Assembly (NCBI RefSeq): GCF_900110755.1 | Contig: NZ_FOFF01000028.1 | Span: forward strand, 48,697 to 112,696 | Source of the DNA: Streptomyces sp. yr375 | GTDB lineage: Bacteria; Actinomycetota; Actinomycetes; Streptomycetales; Streptomycetaceae | DNA: 64,000 nt | Direction: 5' to 3' | Part shown: piece after piece, positions 25,100 to 33,606 of the stretch | Position numbering within the stretch: the first letter of the stretch is position 1 | How the letters are laid out: each line of letters opens with the position of its first letter | Made by a program: the position numbers and the translations under genes | The notes under the pieces: model-generated | Told to the model about the DNA's origin: nothing | The model's database searches: none | The model's input: only the letters and a program-made list of their open reading frames with translations

Positions 25100-26332
25100 A
25101 TGAAGGCTGAACTCGAGGCGACACCGAAGACCCTGGACTCGCTGGATCTCACGCGTCCGCACCTGCACGCCCACTACGACCTCTCCGCGGTGTGGCGGCT
25201 CCTGCGGGAGCAGCGACCCGTGCACTGGCATCCGCCCGGCGACGGGAAACCCGGCTTCTGGGTGGTGACCCGGCACGAGGACATCAACGCCGCCTACCGC
25301 AACCCCACGACCTTCGGCTCGTCCGGCGGCAACGTGCTGGACGTCATGCTCGAGGGCGGGGACTCGGCCAGCGGACGAATGGTCTCCGTGTCGGACGGCC
25401 AGTACCACAGCGAGGTCCGCAGTCTACTGATGAAGGCCTTCACACCGCAGGCGCTCACCCGGACCGCCGCCAGGGTGGAGCACGCCGTCCGCCGACTGGT
25501 GGCCGACGCGATCGAGCGGGAGCAGTGCGACTTCGCCAAGGAGATCGCCGCGGCCATACCGTTGCAGGCCATCTGCGACCTGCTGGGCGTCTCGGAGCAG
25601 GACCGCCGCTTCATCCTGGAGCAGACATCCAACACGGTGGGATCCGAGAGCCCGACGGCGACCTCGGCGGACGCCTGGAAGGCCAAGAACGAGATCCTCT
25701 TCTACTTCGCGGAACTGGCCGACCGACGCCGCGCCGAACCCGCGGCCGACGTCATCACCATGCTCGTGGACGCCAGGATCCGTGGGCGGCTGCTGACCGA
25801 CGACGAGATCATCTTCAACTGCTACAGCCTCGTGCTGGGCGGTGACGAGACGACCCGTCTGGCGATCGTCGGGGGCGCCTGCGCCCTCGCCGACCACCCG
25901 GACGAATGGAACCGGTTCCGCTCCGGCCGCACGGACCTCGACCAGGCGGTCGAGGAGGTCCTGCGGTGGGCGACGCCCTCCATGCACCAGGCACGCCTCG
26001 CCCGGGAGGACGTCGAATGGCACGGTGCCCGCATCGCGGAGGGCGACATCGTCACCCTGTGGAACGTGTCGGGAAACCGCGACGAACGTGTCTTCGACCG
26101 CCCGGATGAGTTCCGTTTGGCGCGCACCCCGAACCGTCATCTGACCTTCGCGGCCGGCACCCACTTTTGCCTGGGCGCCCACCTGGCGCGCCTCGAGGTG
26201 GCGGCCGTGTTGCGCGCCCTGCGGGACATGGTGCGCCGGATCGAGCCGACGGGAGAGCCACAGCCGGTCTTCTCGAACTTCCTCGGCGGGTACAGCAGCC
26301 TACCGGTGCGACTCCACCCGAACCGGAAGTGA
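25100..26332 (+). CDS. Cytochrome P450 (first)
   Basis: 410 aa. Soluble class I actinobacterial P450 with the I-helix LGGDETTRLA, the K-helix EVLRW with its Arg partner, and the haem loop FAAGTHFCLGAHL (Cys thiolate). ATG 25100 is preferred over GTG 25079 because the predicted promoter places the transcript start at or one base before it and no ribosome site is present. It probably hydroxylates or cross-links a carrier-bound residue or the released peptide (inference). No ferredoxin gene is nearby. Its 3' end overlaps the convergent second P450 by 33 bp. Confidence 0.93.
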   Translation: MKAELEATPKTLDSLDLTRPHLHAHYDLSAVWRLLREQRPVHWHPPGDGKPGFWVVTRHEDINAAYRNPTTFGSSGGNVLDVMLEGGDSASGRMVSVSDGQYHSEVRSLLMKAFTPQALTRTAARVEHAVRRLVADAIEREQCDFAKEIAAAIPLQAICDLLGVSEQDRRFILEQTSNTVGSESPTATSADAWKAKNEILFYFAELADRRRAEPAADVITMLVDARIRGRLLTDDEIIFNCYSLVLGGDETTRLAIVGGACALADHPDEWNRFRSGRTDLDQAVEEVLRWATPSMHQARLAREDVEWHGARIAEGDIVTLWNVSGNRDERVFDRPDEFRLARTPNRHLTFAAGTHFCLGAHLARLEVAAVLRALRDMVRRIEPTGEPQPVFSNFLGGYSSLPVRLHPNRK

Positions 26333-27526
26333 CGTGGGCCCCAGCATGAAGTTGGAGCGCAGCCGCCGCACCGGGCCCGCCACGGTCAGCCGCATGCGGC
26401 GTGCGAGCAGTTCCTCGAGCAGTATTTTGATCTCCAGCCATGCGGCGTTCTGACCGATACACCGGTGGGGACCGCTGCCGAACGCCAGGTGCCGGTTGGG
26501 CTCACGGGCGACGTCGAAGAGGTCCGGGCGCTCGAACACGGCCTCGTCGAAGTTCGCCGACACGTTCCACAACGTGACGGACTCGCCCGCCGCGATGCGC
26601 TGCCCCCCGATCTCCAGGTCCGTCCTCGCCGTGCGCTGGACGTAGGCGTTCGTCGAGGTCCAGCGGAAGATCTCGTTCAGCGCGCTGTCGAGGAGGTCGG
26701 ACCGCTCCAGCAACCGGTCGTACTGGTCAGGGTGTTCAGCGAAGGCCTCGACCGCGGCCGCAGCCGTGAACGGCGTCGTCTCGTCCCCGCCCACCGCGAT
26801 GTTGAGGCAGTTGTAGAGGATCTCGCTCTCGGTCATGGGACGGCCGTTGAGTCGGGCTTCGAGCAGGATGCTGACGACGTCCTGCCCTGGCTTCCTGCGC
26901 CGCTGCGTGACCAGCGCGTTCATGAGGTCGAAGATCTCCATCTGGGCGGCCACCAGGGCCATCTCCCCGGCACCGTCACCGATGCAGGACGGGTCCTGGT
27001 GCCCGATCATTCTGCGGGTCAGGGTGAGCAGGCGCAGGGCCTCGTCCCGGTCGAGTCCGAACATGACCGCGAGCAGGCCCCGGGGCAACTCCAGTGCTAC
27101 GTCCGCGAAGTCTGCACGGCCGTCCGCCAGGACCCGGTCGAGCGCCTCGGAGACGTAGCCGCGCACCACGACACCCGCTCGCTCCATGACGTCCGTGCGG
27201 AAAGCAGGGTGGGCTCGCTGGCGCAGCAGCCGGTGCTCCGGCGCGTCGGACGCGATGAGCATCCGCCCGCCGGCCGAGTCCGACCTGCGGCGGTACGAAC
27301 CGCCCATGACCGTGCCGTGGCGCGAGGACAGCCGTGCCGGATCGTTGTAGGCGGTGAACACGTCCTGATGGCGGGTCAACGCCCAGAAGCCGCCGCTGCC
27401 GTCGGGGTCGGCGTTCCAGTAGACGGGCTCGTGCCTGCGCAGCAGGGCGAACGTGTCGTGGACGTCACCGCGGACGAAGAGGTCCAGGTCGTTCAGATCG
27501 ATGTCCAGACCAGGAGCCGAGGTCAC
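26300..27526 (-). CDS. Cytochrome P450 (second)
   Basis: 408 aa. I-helix VGGDETTPF, K-helix EIFRW, haem loop FGSGPHRCIGQNA. It resembles the neighbouring P450 in overall layout and is the last gene of the radical SAM / A-T / TE / A-T operon, overlapping the A-T stop by 4 nt. Its 3' end runs 33 bp into the convergent first P450 gene. The coupling to an A-T protein suggests it acts on the aminoacyl-T, as NRPS-linked beta-hydroxylating P450s do (inference). Confidence 0.93.
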   Translation of the reverse strand: MTSAPGLDIDLNDLDLFVRGDVHDTFALLRRHEPVYWNADPDGSGGFWALTRHQDVFTAYNDPARLSSRHGTVMGGSYRRRSDSAGGRMLIASDAPEHRLLRQRAHPAFRTDVMERAGVVVRGYVSEALDRVLADGRADFADVALELPRGLLAVMFGLDRDEALRLLTLTRRMIGHQDPSCIGDGAGEMALVAAQMEIFDLMNALVTQRRRKPGQDVVSILLEARLNGRPMTESEILYNCLNIAVGGDETTPFTAAAAVEAFAEHPDQYDRLLERSDLLDSALNEIFRWTSTNAYVQRTARTDLEIGGQRIAAGESVTLWNVSANFDEAVFERPDLFDVAREPNRHLAFGSGPHRCIGQNAAWLEIKILLEELLARRMRLTVAGPVRRLRSNFMLGPTSLPVRVESHR

Positions 27527-29310
27527 CGTCCCACCACCTCCCTGTAGTCGTCCAGCATCTTCGCCTGGTCGGCGAGGACGCTGTTCTCGAACAGCGATTC
27601 CGGGGGCACCGAGATGCCCAGATCGCGTCGGATGATCACGCGGAGCCGCACCGCCAGCATGGAGTGGCCGCCCAGAGTGAAGAAGTCGTCCGCGGCACCC
27701 ACACGCTCCTGCGCCAGGAGGTCCTCCCAGTAGCGCACGAGTCGCCGCTCCGTTTCGGTGCGCGGAGTGACGTACGCGCGCCGGGCCGCGGCACGTTCCT
27801 CCTGCAGCTCCCGCAGCCGTCCCCAGTCCCGCTTCCCATGGGCGTCCATCGGCATCTCCTCGATGACCACGAACTCGGCGGGAACCATGTACGACGGGAC
27901 GTCCGCCGCCAGCGAGGCCCGCAGGTCGCGCAGGAGCAGCCCGGCCTCGGCCGGTACCACGAAGGCGACCAGACGCCGGTCGCCGGCCGGCCCCGGGGCT
28001 AGGACCGCGGCGGACCGGACGCCGGGGCGGGCACAGAGCAGCCGCTCCACCTCGGCCGGTTCGATCCGGTGTCCGCTGATCTTCACCTGGCTGTCGGCCC
28101 GCCCGAGGAACTCCAGCGCACCGTCGTCACGCGCCCGAACCAGGTCGCCCGTCGCGTACATGCGGGTTCCGTCTGCCGCGAAGGGGTCGGCGACGAACCG
28201 GGCGGCGGTCTGCGCCGGCCGGCCGAAGTAGCCGCGGCCGACTCCCGCACCCGCGAGGTACAGCTCTCCCGCGCCGCCAGGCGGCACCTGCCCGAGCCGC
28301 TCGTCGAGGACGTACAGCCGCGCCTGTCGCAACGGGAAACCGATGGGCACCGTGTCCGCGAACTCCCCGCGCTCGCCGAGCGGATGAGCGGTGCAGGCGA
28401 CGGTACCCTCCGTCGGCCCGTACAGATTGAACAGGTGACCGCGGAAGCCACCGTCGCGCAGATCCCGGGTGGTCGCGGGCAGGAGTACGTCGCCACCCGA
28501 GCACAGCACCCGCAGCGGGGAGAACGCCTCGCGGTCGTAGCGAACGATGTGGTTCAGCGCGGTCGCCGGAGCGAGCATGGCCGTGATGCGGCGTCGGCGC
28601 AGTTGACGCTGCAGGTCCATCCCGATGAGGTCGGCGATGGCGGGAAGGACCACGATCTCGGCGCCGCCCGCCACCGATCGCCACACCTCGAAGGTGAAGG
28701 TGTCGAAGGAGATGCTGGCCGTCTGAGCGGTGCGGTCACCGGGTTCGAGCGCCGGGATGGCCGGATCCAGCGCGAACGAGGCCATGTGACGGTGTTCCAG
28801 CACCATGCCCTTGGGGGTCCCCGTCGACCCGGAGGTGAACAGGACGCAGGCGGCGTCCGCGGGCTCGATCGCAACCGGCCCCGCGTCCGCGCCCCCCTCG
28901 GGCACGCTGCCGTCCCACTCCCACACGGGCATGCCGAGCTCGCCGATCCCTCGCGCCCACTCCGGAGCTGTCAGCACGAGGGCCACGCGGGCGTCGCGCA
29001 GCAACTGCGCCCGGCGCGCGGCCGGATACTGGACGTCGACCGGCACGTAGGCGGCCGCCGCGAGCAGGACCCCCGCCACCGCGACGATCGTGTCGGCGGA
29101 GCGCGGCAGGAGGACCCCGACGCGCTCTCCGCGCCCGATGCCGCGGGCGGCGAGTTCCTGGGCCAGATGTCCGGCCCTCCGAGTCAACTCCGTGTAGTCC
29201 AGGGCCCGTTCGCCATCGCTGACGGCGGGTGCGGACGGGTGCCGTCGGGCAGCGCGGAGAAGGAGCGCGGCGAGGGTCCGCGGGACGTCCCCGCCCGAGC
29301 TTGTCGTCAT
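27523..29310 (-). CDS. NRPS, A-T didomain
   Basis: 595 aa. A domain 20-510 (CVLFTSGSTGTPKGMV, LYGPTEGTV, MYATGDLVR, AHGKRDWG as the A10 variant) and T domain with LGGHS near 551. Specificity residues read about D-T-F-M-L-S-L-V-A-(K), with no confident match. There is no C domain, so the aminoacyl-T serves either a free-standing C or a tailoring enzyme such as the coupled P450 downstream. ATGA overlaps on both sides. Confidence 0.92.
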   Translation of the reverse strand: MTTSSGGDVPRTLAALLLRAARRHPSAPAVSDGERALDYTELTRRAGHLAQELAARGIGRGERVGVLLPRSADTIVAVAGVLLAAAAYVPVDVQYPAARRAQLLRDARVALVLTAPEWARGIGELGMPVWEWDGSVPEGGADAGPVAIEPADAACVLFTSGSTGTPKGMVLEHRHMASFALDPAIPALEPGDRTAQTASISFDTFTFEVWRSVAGGAEIVVLPAIADLIGMDLQRQLRRRRITAMLAPATALNHIVRYDREAFSPLRVLCSGGDVLLPATTRDLRDGGFRGHLFNLYGPTEGTVACTAHPLGERGEFADTVPIGFPLRQARLYVLDERLGQVPPGGAGELYLAGAGVGRGYFGRPAQTAARFVADPFAADGTRMYATGDLVRARDDGALEFLGRADSQVKISGHRIEPAEVERLLCARPGVRSAAVLAPGPAGDRRLVAFVVPAEAGLLLRDLRASLAADVPSYMVPAEFVVIEEMPMDAHGKRDWGRLRELQEERAAARRAYVTPRTETERRLVRYWEDLLAQERVGAADDFFTLGGHSMLAVRLRVIIRRDLGISVPPESLFENSVLADQAKMLDDYREVVGR

Positions 29311-30098
29311 GTCGCTTCCCCAGAATCATCGAGGACCGCGAGGCAGTCCTCGGCCAAGGTGGTCATCAGCGTTCGCGGGGCACGTATGAACGCGAGCTTG
29401 TCGCCCTCAAGCGTGTGGTGCCTGACGCTCCCGTACGCGCTCCACAGCGCCATGTCCTCCGGGGCGATGTCCGGGTCCCGTGTCCAGCCGATCGTGGTCA
29501 GGGGGCACGACACCGGCTCGGGCGCCATGGGCGCGTACTTGTAGCACATGTCCAGGTCGCCGCGGAGAACCCGGACGGCCAGCGGCAGCAGCTCCGGCGC
29601 GATGTCCGTCTGCCCCTGCGCGCGAGCGACCCGCCGCATCTCGTCGGCGAGTTCGTCGTCGGACATGGAGGGGTGGTAGATGCCTTCGGCCGCCGCGCCC
29701 GCCGGGCGGTACCTCCGGTCCGGCGGGAAGTGTGGCGGGAGCGACGAGGAGACGACGAGCCGACTCGGTGGGCGCAAAGGCAACTCCCGCAGGCGGACCG
29801 CCAGCCGGTGGGCCAGGAGCGCCCCCATGCAGTGGCCGAACAGTGCGTACGGCCGGTCCAGGTACGGGGCGAGCCCGGCCGCGGTCTCCTCCGCGAAGGC
29901 GCCGAAGTCGCCGAAGGGAGCTTCCCGGATCCGGCTCTCGCGGCCCGGGAGCTGCACGCGGCACAGCTCCACTCCGTCGACCTGGGCCGGCCACTGGCGC
30001 AGCAGTCCGGCACCCGTCCCCGCGAAGGGAAGGCAGAAGACCCGCATGGACGACGTCGTCCGAGGAGGCTGGGCAAGCCAGCGATCGCGTCGTTGCAT
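29307..30098 (-). CDS. Type II thioesterase-like protein with Cys nucleophile
   Basis: 263 aa, aligning over its length with GrsT-type enzymes (CLPFAGTGAGLLRQW, PGRESRI). Two key positions differ: the elbow is GHCMGA (Cys90 in place of Ser), and the region that normally reads GGHFF is GDKLAF, so the catalytic His is Lys. It may have a different reaction such as acyl transfer, or be a binding protein. It is coupled between two A-T genes. The canonical copy at 21908-22693 can do ordinary editing. Confidence 0.85.
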   Translation of the reverse strand: MQRRDRWLAQPPRTTSSMRVFCLPFAGTGAGLLRQWPAQVDGVELCRVQLPGRESRIREAPFGDFGAFAEETAAGLAPYLDRPYALFGHCMGALLAHRLAVRLRELPLRPPSRLVVSSSLPPHFPPDRRYRPAGAAAEGIYHPSMSDDELADEMRRVARAQGQTDIAPELLPLAVRVLRGDLDMCYKYAPMAPEPVSCPLTTIGWTRDPDIAPEDMALWSAYGSVRHHTLEGDKLAFIRAPRTLMTTLAEDCLAVLDDSGEAT

Positions 30099-30104
30099 GC
30101 CCGC

Positions 30105-31865
30105 TCAGTCCTTTCCGCGGCCCTGGTCGAGGTAGGTGCTGAGGCCGCGCAGCGTCGGGTTCTCGAACACCGCCACCATGGGCACGGCGCGGCCCAGGAC
30201 CCGGCGCAGCCGGGAGGCCAGTTGGATCGCGAGCGCGGACTGGCCGCCGATGGTGAAGAAGTCGTCGTCCGGGCCGACGTATTCGACGCCGAGCAGGTGC
30301 GACCACACGGCGGCGACCATCTGCTCCGTCTCCGACAGCGGTCCGTCCTGCGGCGACGCGACCGGTTCCGGTGCGGCGCGCAGCACCGACAGGCCCGCCC
30401 GGTCGACCTTGCCGTGGTCGGTGAGCGGCAGCCGGCCGACGAGCACGAACACCGAGGGCACCATGTACGCGGGCAGCTGCCGCCCGGCCGCGGCCCGCAG
30501 GTCCGCGGCCGAAAGGCTGGCGGAGCTCTGGCAGTAGGCGACCAGCGCGGGTTCTCCCGACGGGTCGTGCTCAAGTTGTACGACGGCCCGCCCGACGCCG
30601 GGACAGCGCTCCAGTACCGCCTCCACCTCGCCCGTCTCGATCCGGTATCCGCGCAGCTTGACCTGGAAGTCGGAACGGCCGAGGTACTCCAGCCTGCCGC
30701 CGCGGCGCCGGACGAGATCCCCCGTCCGGTACATCCGCCGGCCCCCGCCGTCCACGGTGCTGGCGACGAACCGCTCGGCGGTGAGCCCCGGGCGACCGCG
30801 GTAACCACGGGCCAAACTCTCTCCCGAGACATAGATCTCGCCCTCGTCCGCGGGCCTGAGCAGGTCGTCGAGCACCTGCACGCGGGCATGGCCGAGCGGG
30901 GCCCCGAGGTGGGGCGGCTCGGCACCGTCGATCAGTGCCGCGGTCACGTCGACCGTGCACTCCGTCGGGCCGTAGAGGTTGACCGACGAGACGCGTCCGC
31001 TCTCCGCCAGCACACCGAGCCGCTTCCACAGGGCCTCGCCGATCTGTTCGCCACCGATGAGCAGACGCAGCGGGCGGGCGAGGTCAGCCGCTTCCAGTGG
31101 GTCCAGGAGCAGCAGCAGATGCGCCGGGCTGATGTCCAGTTCGGACATCCGCTGATCGACGATCAGACGGGCCAGGGCCTCGGGTTCCGTCCTCGTCCGC
31201 TCGTCGATCAGGACCACCGTGTCGCCGCGGAACAAGCGCAGCCACTGTTGCACCGAGGCGTCGAACGACGGGCTCGCGTTCCAGCCGACGCACGCCGCGG
31301 GACCCGTGTCGTACACGGTCCGTTCGAGCGCCGTCAGCAGGGCATCCAGGGAGCCGTGCGTGACCTCCACGCCCTTGGGTCGACCGGTCGATCCGGACGT
31401 GTAAATGACGTACGCCAGTTGGTGCGGATGCGGGGCCGGCGCGTCGAGCGTGGTGAACGGGGTTTCGGGCAGGTCTTCCGTCCCGCACACGGTGACGTCC
31501 GGCGGGGCGGGCACACGCGCCGGGTCCCCGTCGGTCAGCACCAGTCGCGCGGCGGAGTTCTCGATCACGAAGGCAAGCAGGGAGTCCGGGTGGGAGGGAG
31601 TGAGCGGCACGTACGCCGCCCCGGCCCGCAGCACGCCCAGGAGCGCGATCACCAGATCGGCGCTCCGGGTGAAGTGCAGTCCGACCAGCGACTCCGCTTC
31701 CACGCCTCCGACCCGCAGGCCCGCGGCCACCCGCCGGGAGGCCTCCTCCAGTTCCCCGAAGGTCAGCGTCCGTCCCCCGGCCACCAGGGCGGTCCTTCCC
31801 GGATGCCGTCGCACCGCCCGCTCGAACCTGGTGCTCAGCCGCGGCGCCGTGGCGCTGCCGTTCAC
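30105..31865 (-). CDS. NRPS, A-T didomain, Gln-like code
   Basis: 586 aa from GTG 31865, which overlaps the radical SAM stop (GTGA). A domain with VIYTSGSTGRPKGVEV, LYGPTECTVDV and MYRTGDLVR; T domain with IGGQS near 541. Specificity residues read D-A-Q-D-L-G-L-V-D-(K), almost the classical glutamine code DAQDLGVVDK. Glutamine or a Gln-derived residue is therefore likely; the upstream radical SAM enzyme may methylate it on the carrier (inference). No C domain. Confidence 0.92.
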   Translation of the reverse strand: MNGSATAPRLSTRFERAVRRHPGRTALVAGGRTLTFGELEEASRRVAAGLRVGGVEAESLVGLHFTRSADLVIALLGVLRAGAAYVPLTPSHPDSLLAFVIENSAARLVLTDGDPARVPAPPDVTVCGTEDLPETPFTTLDAPAPHPHQLAYVIYTSGSTGRPKGVEVTHGSLDALLTALERTVYDTGPAACVGWNASPSFDASVQQWLRLFRGDTVVLIDERTRTEPEALARLIVDQRMSELDISPAHLLLLLDPLEAADLARPLRLLIGGEQIGEALWKRLGVLAESGRVSSVNLYGPTECTVDVTAALIDGAEPPHLGAPLGHARVQVLDDLLRPADEGEIYVSGESLARGYRGRPGLTAERFVASTVDGGGRRMYRTGDLVRRRGGRLEYLGRSDFQVKLRGYRIETGEVEAVLERCPGVGRAVVQLEHDPSGEPALVAYCQSSASLSAADLRAAAGRQLPAYMVPSVFVLVGRLPLTDHGKVDRAGLSVLRAAPEPVASPQDGPLSETEQMVAAVWSHLLGVEYVGPDDDFFTIGGQSALAIQLASRLRRVLGRAVPMVAVFENPTLRGLSTYLDQGRGKD

Positions 31866-33487
31866 AGCGTGAACCGGGGGGGCTCGACGGACACGTTCGC
31901 CACGGCTGCGGCGAACTGCTGCTCCAAGGTGCGCAGCGCCGGTGACCCGTTCGCCCGGTCGCGCTCCAGCATGATCTTCTCGCTGATGCGCAGCAGCGTC
32001 CGCAGGGACACCGTGTCGAGGCCCTTGCCGTGCAGATAGGGCAGCGACCAGAAGTCGAAGTCGTACAGCGGCAGCCACTGCGACTCGGTCACGGCGGCGA
32101 ACATGGCGTCGGTGTGGGCGGCTGCCTCGGCGGAGGTCATCGTGTGGTGCGACCAGTTGTAGCCTTCGCCCTTGATGGCGAAGTCGTCCTTCTGCCGGTA
32201 GACGGGAGATCGGGGATTGGCCCACCACGCCTGTGCGCGCCAGAAGTCCGGTGCCGTCTCGTTGAGGAAGTCGACGGTGTTTTGCACGGTCTGCTCGGTC
32301 TCGCCCGGAAACCCGACCAGAATCGAGGCGAACGTGATGATGCCGCGTTCCTTGAGGCGTTGGATTCCGACCCGGTACTGATCGTCCTGCGCCAGTTTGC
32401 GCATGGTCTTCAAAACCGTGGGATCACCAGACTCGATTCCGAGGAAAACGCCCGCGCAGCCGCTTTCGGCGGCCAGGTCGAAGGACTCGTCGTCGCGGGC
32501 GTTGGAGGCGCGGAAGTAGGAGTACCAGTTCAGCCCCAGATCCTCTTCGATGATCATCCGGCAGATCTCTTTGAAGCGTTTCGGGGGCACGTTGAAGGTG
32601 TCGTCGACGAAGACGACGTTGCGCACACCCATCCCCGCCAACTCGCGCAGTTCCCTGCGCACGGTGTCGACCGAGGCCGTCGTCAGGGCGCCCGCGCGGG
32701 ACGGATAGTCGCAGAAACTGCACTTGAAGGCGCAGCTGCGCGCGGTGCGCGTCTGTGCCGTGACGCCGATCAGACGTGGGTCGAAACCGCCCCAGTCGAT
32801 CGAGCAGGCGTCCAGGTCGTTGTTCTCGATCCTGCGCCGGGTGAGGCTCCACTTCCCGTCGCGGCAGAGCACGAGATTGTCCACCTCGTCCAGGTCGGCC
32901 CCGGACCGCACCGCACGGCAGAGACTCACCAGGGCGTTCTCCCCCTGCGACTCCTGGATGTAGCTGTCCGCGCCCATGGCGAACAGGAGGTCCTGCGCCC
33001 GCTCGTCGACGCCGTCACGGCACAGGTTGTCGATCAGTGGGCCCCCGACCACGACATGACTGCTCGGCGAGTGTTCGCGGATGAACTCCACGATCGGGAT
33101 GACGGGGAGGATGTTGACGTAGAACGTCGAGGTCACGGCGACGACTGCGGGGCGCTGCGCCAGCAGGTCCGCGAGCCTGTCCTGTTCCGCGTCGAACAGC
33201 GACACCGAGTCGGTGCGCAGGCCACTGCGCCGTAAATGGCTGGAGAGGTAGAGAGCGGCCAGGTTGTACACCTCGCCGACGTGGTAGCGGTCGTTGCGGC
33301 CTGTCGCTCTGGCTCGCAGGACACTGAACGCGTCCATCCAGCTCATGGCGGTGCCGTCGACCACCATGTGCTCTTTGCGGTAGATCTGCATCTCCGGCGA
33401 ATCGGCTCCAGCGCGTTCACACATCGCGCGGTAATCGTCGAACTCGCCGCTGTTGTAGCCGATGACCACGCACTCGAGGGCCGTCAT
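31862..33487 (-). CDS. B12-binding radical SAM protein (PhpK-like methyltransferase type)
   Basis: 541 aa. An N-terminal cobalamin-binding-like domain (about 60-170; VVAVTSTFYVNI, HVVVGGPLI) precedes a radical SAM core with the cluster motif CAFKCSFC (CxxxCxxC) and FVDDTFNVP. The opening ALECVVIGYNSGEFDDY recalls the PhpK family of B12 radical SAM methyltransferases. Such enzymes methylate unactivated carbon, or phosphorus in phosphinothricin tripeptides; no phosphonate genes are seen here, so C-methylation of an amino acid is the better guess. ATG 33487 has AAGGAAGG 8 nt upstream. First gene of its operon, behind a SARP-type promoter. Confidence 0.88.
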   Translation of the reverse strand: MTALECVVIGYNSGEFDDYRAMCERAGADSPEMQIYRKEHMVVDGTAMSWMDAFSVLRARATGRNDRYHVGEVYNLAALYLSSHLRRSGLRTDSVSLFDAEQDRLADLLAQRPAVVAVTSTFYVNILPVIPIVEFIREHSPSSHVVVGGPLIDNLCRDGVDERAQDLLFAMGADSYIQESQGENALVSLCRAVRSGADLDEVDNLVLCRDGKWSLTRRRIENNDLDACSIDWGGFDPRLIGVTAQTRTARSCAFKCSFCDYPSRAGALTTASVDTVRRELRELAGMGVRNVVFVDDTFNVPPKRFKEICRMIIEEDLGLNWYSYFRASNARDDESFDLAAESGCAGVFLGIESGDPTVLKTMRKLAQDDQYRVGIQRLKERGIITFASILVGFPGETEQTVQNTVDFLNETAPDFWRAQAWWANPRSPVYRQKDDFAIKGEGYNWSHHTMTSAEAAAHTDAMFAAVTESQWLPLYDFDFWSLPYLHGKGLDTVSLRTLLRISEKIMLERDRANGSPALRTLEQQFAAAVANVSVEPPRFTL

Positions 33488-33544
33488 GTGCGCTGCCTTC
33501 CTTAGTCGGGCATGGACCGCAGGCGCGTATCTCTGCATCACATG

Positions 33545-33576
33545 ACTCTAGAAGCGCTGGGTTATTCGCGGGTTAT
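33545..33576 (-). promoter_or_regulatory. SARP-type operator and -10 for the radical SAM operon
   Basis: Minus strand: near-perfect direct repeat GAATAACCCGC / GAATAACCCAG, that is ATAACC, 5 bp, ATAACC, then 9 bp and TAGAGT. This is the most symmetric of the ten copies and shows the 11-bp repeat clearly. Confidence 0.78.
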
Positions 33577-33606
33577 TCAGTCCGTGCGGGCATTCCGGCC
33601 CGCCCT

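Noticed and set aside
25079..25100. GTG 25079 as the start of the first P450
   Set aside because: It has a possible AGGTGA upstream, but the predicted promoter puts the transcript start at or one base before ATG 25100, and P450 similarity begins after that point.
31862..33487. Phosphinothricin-type P-methylation
   Set aside because: No phosphonate biosynthetic genes occur in the window, so the PhpK resemblance alone does not support it.
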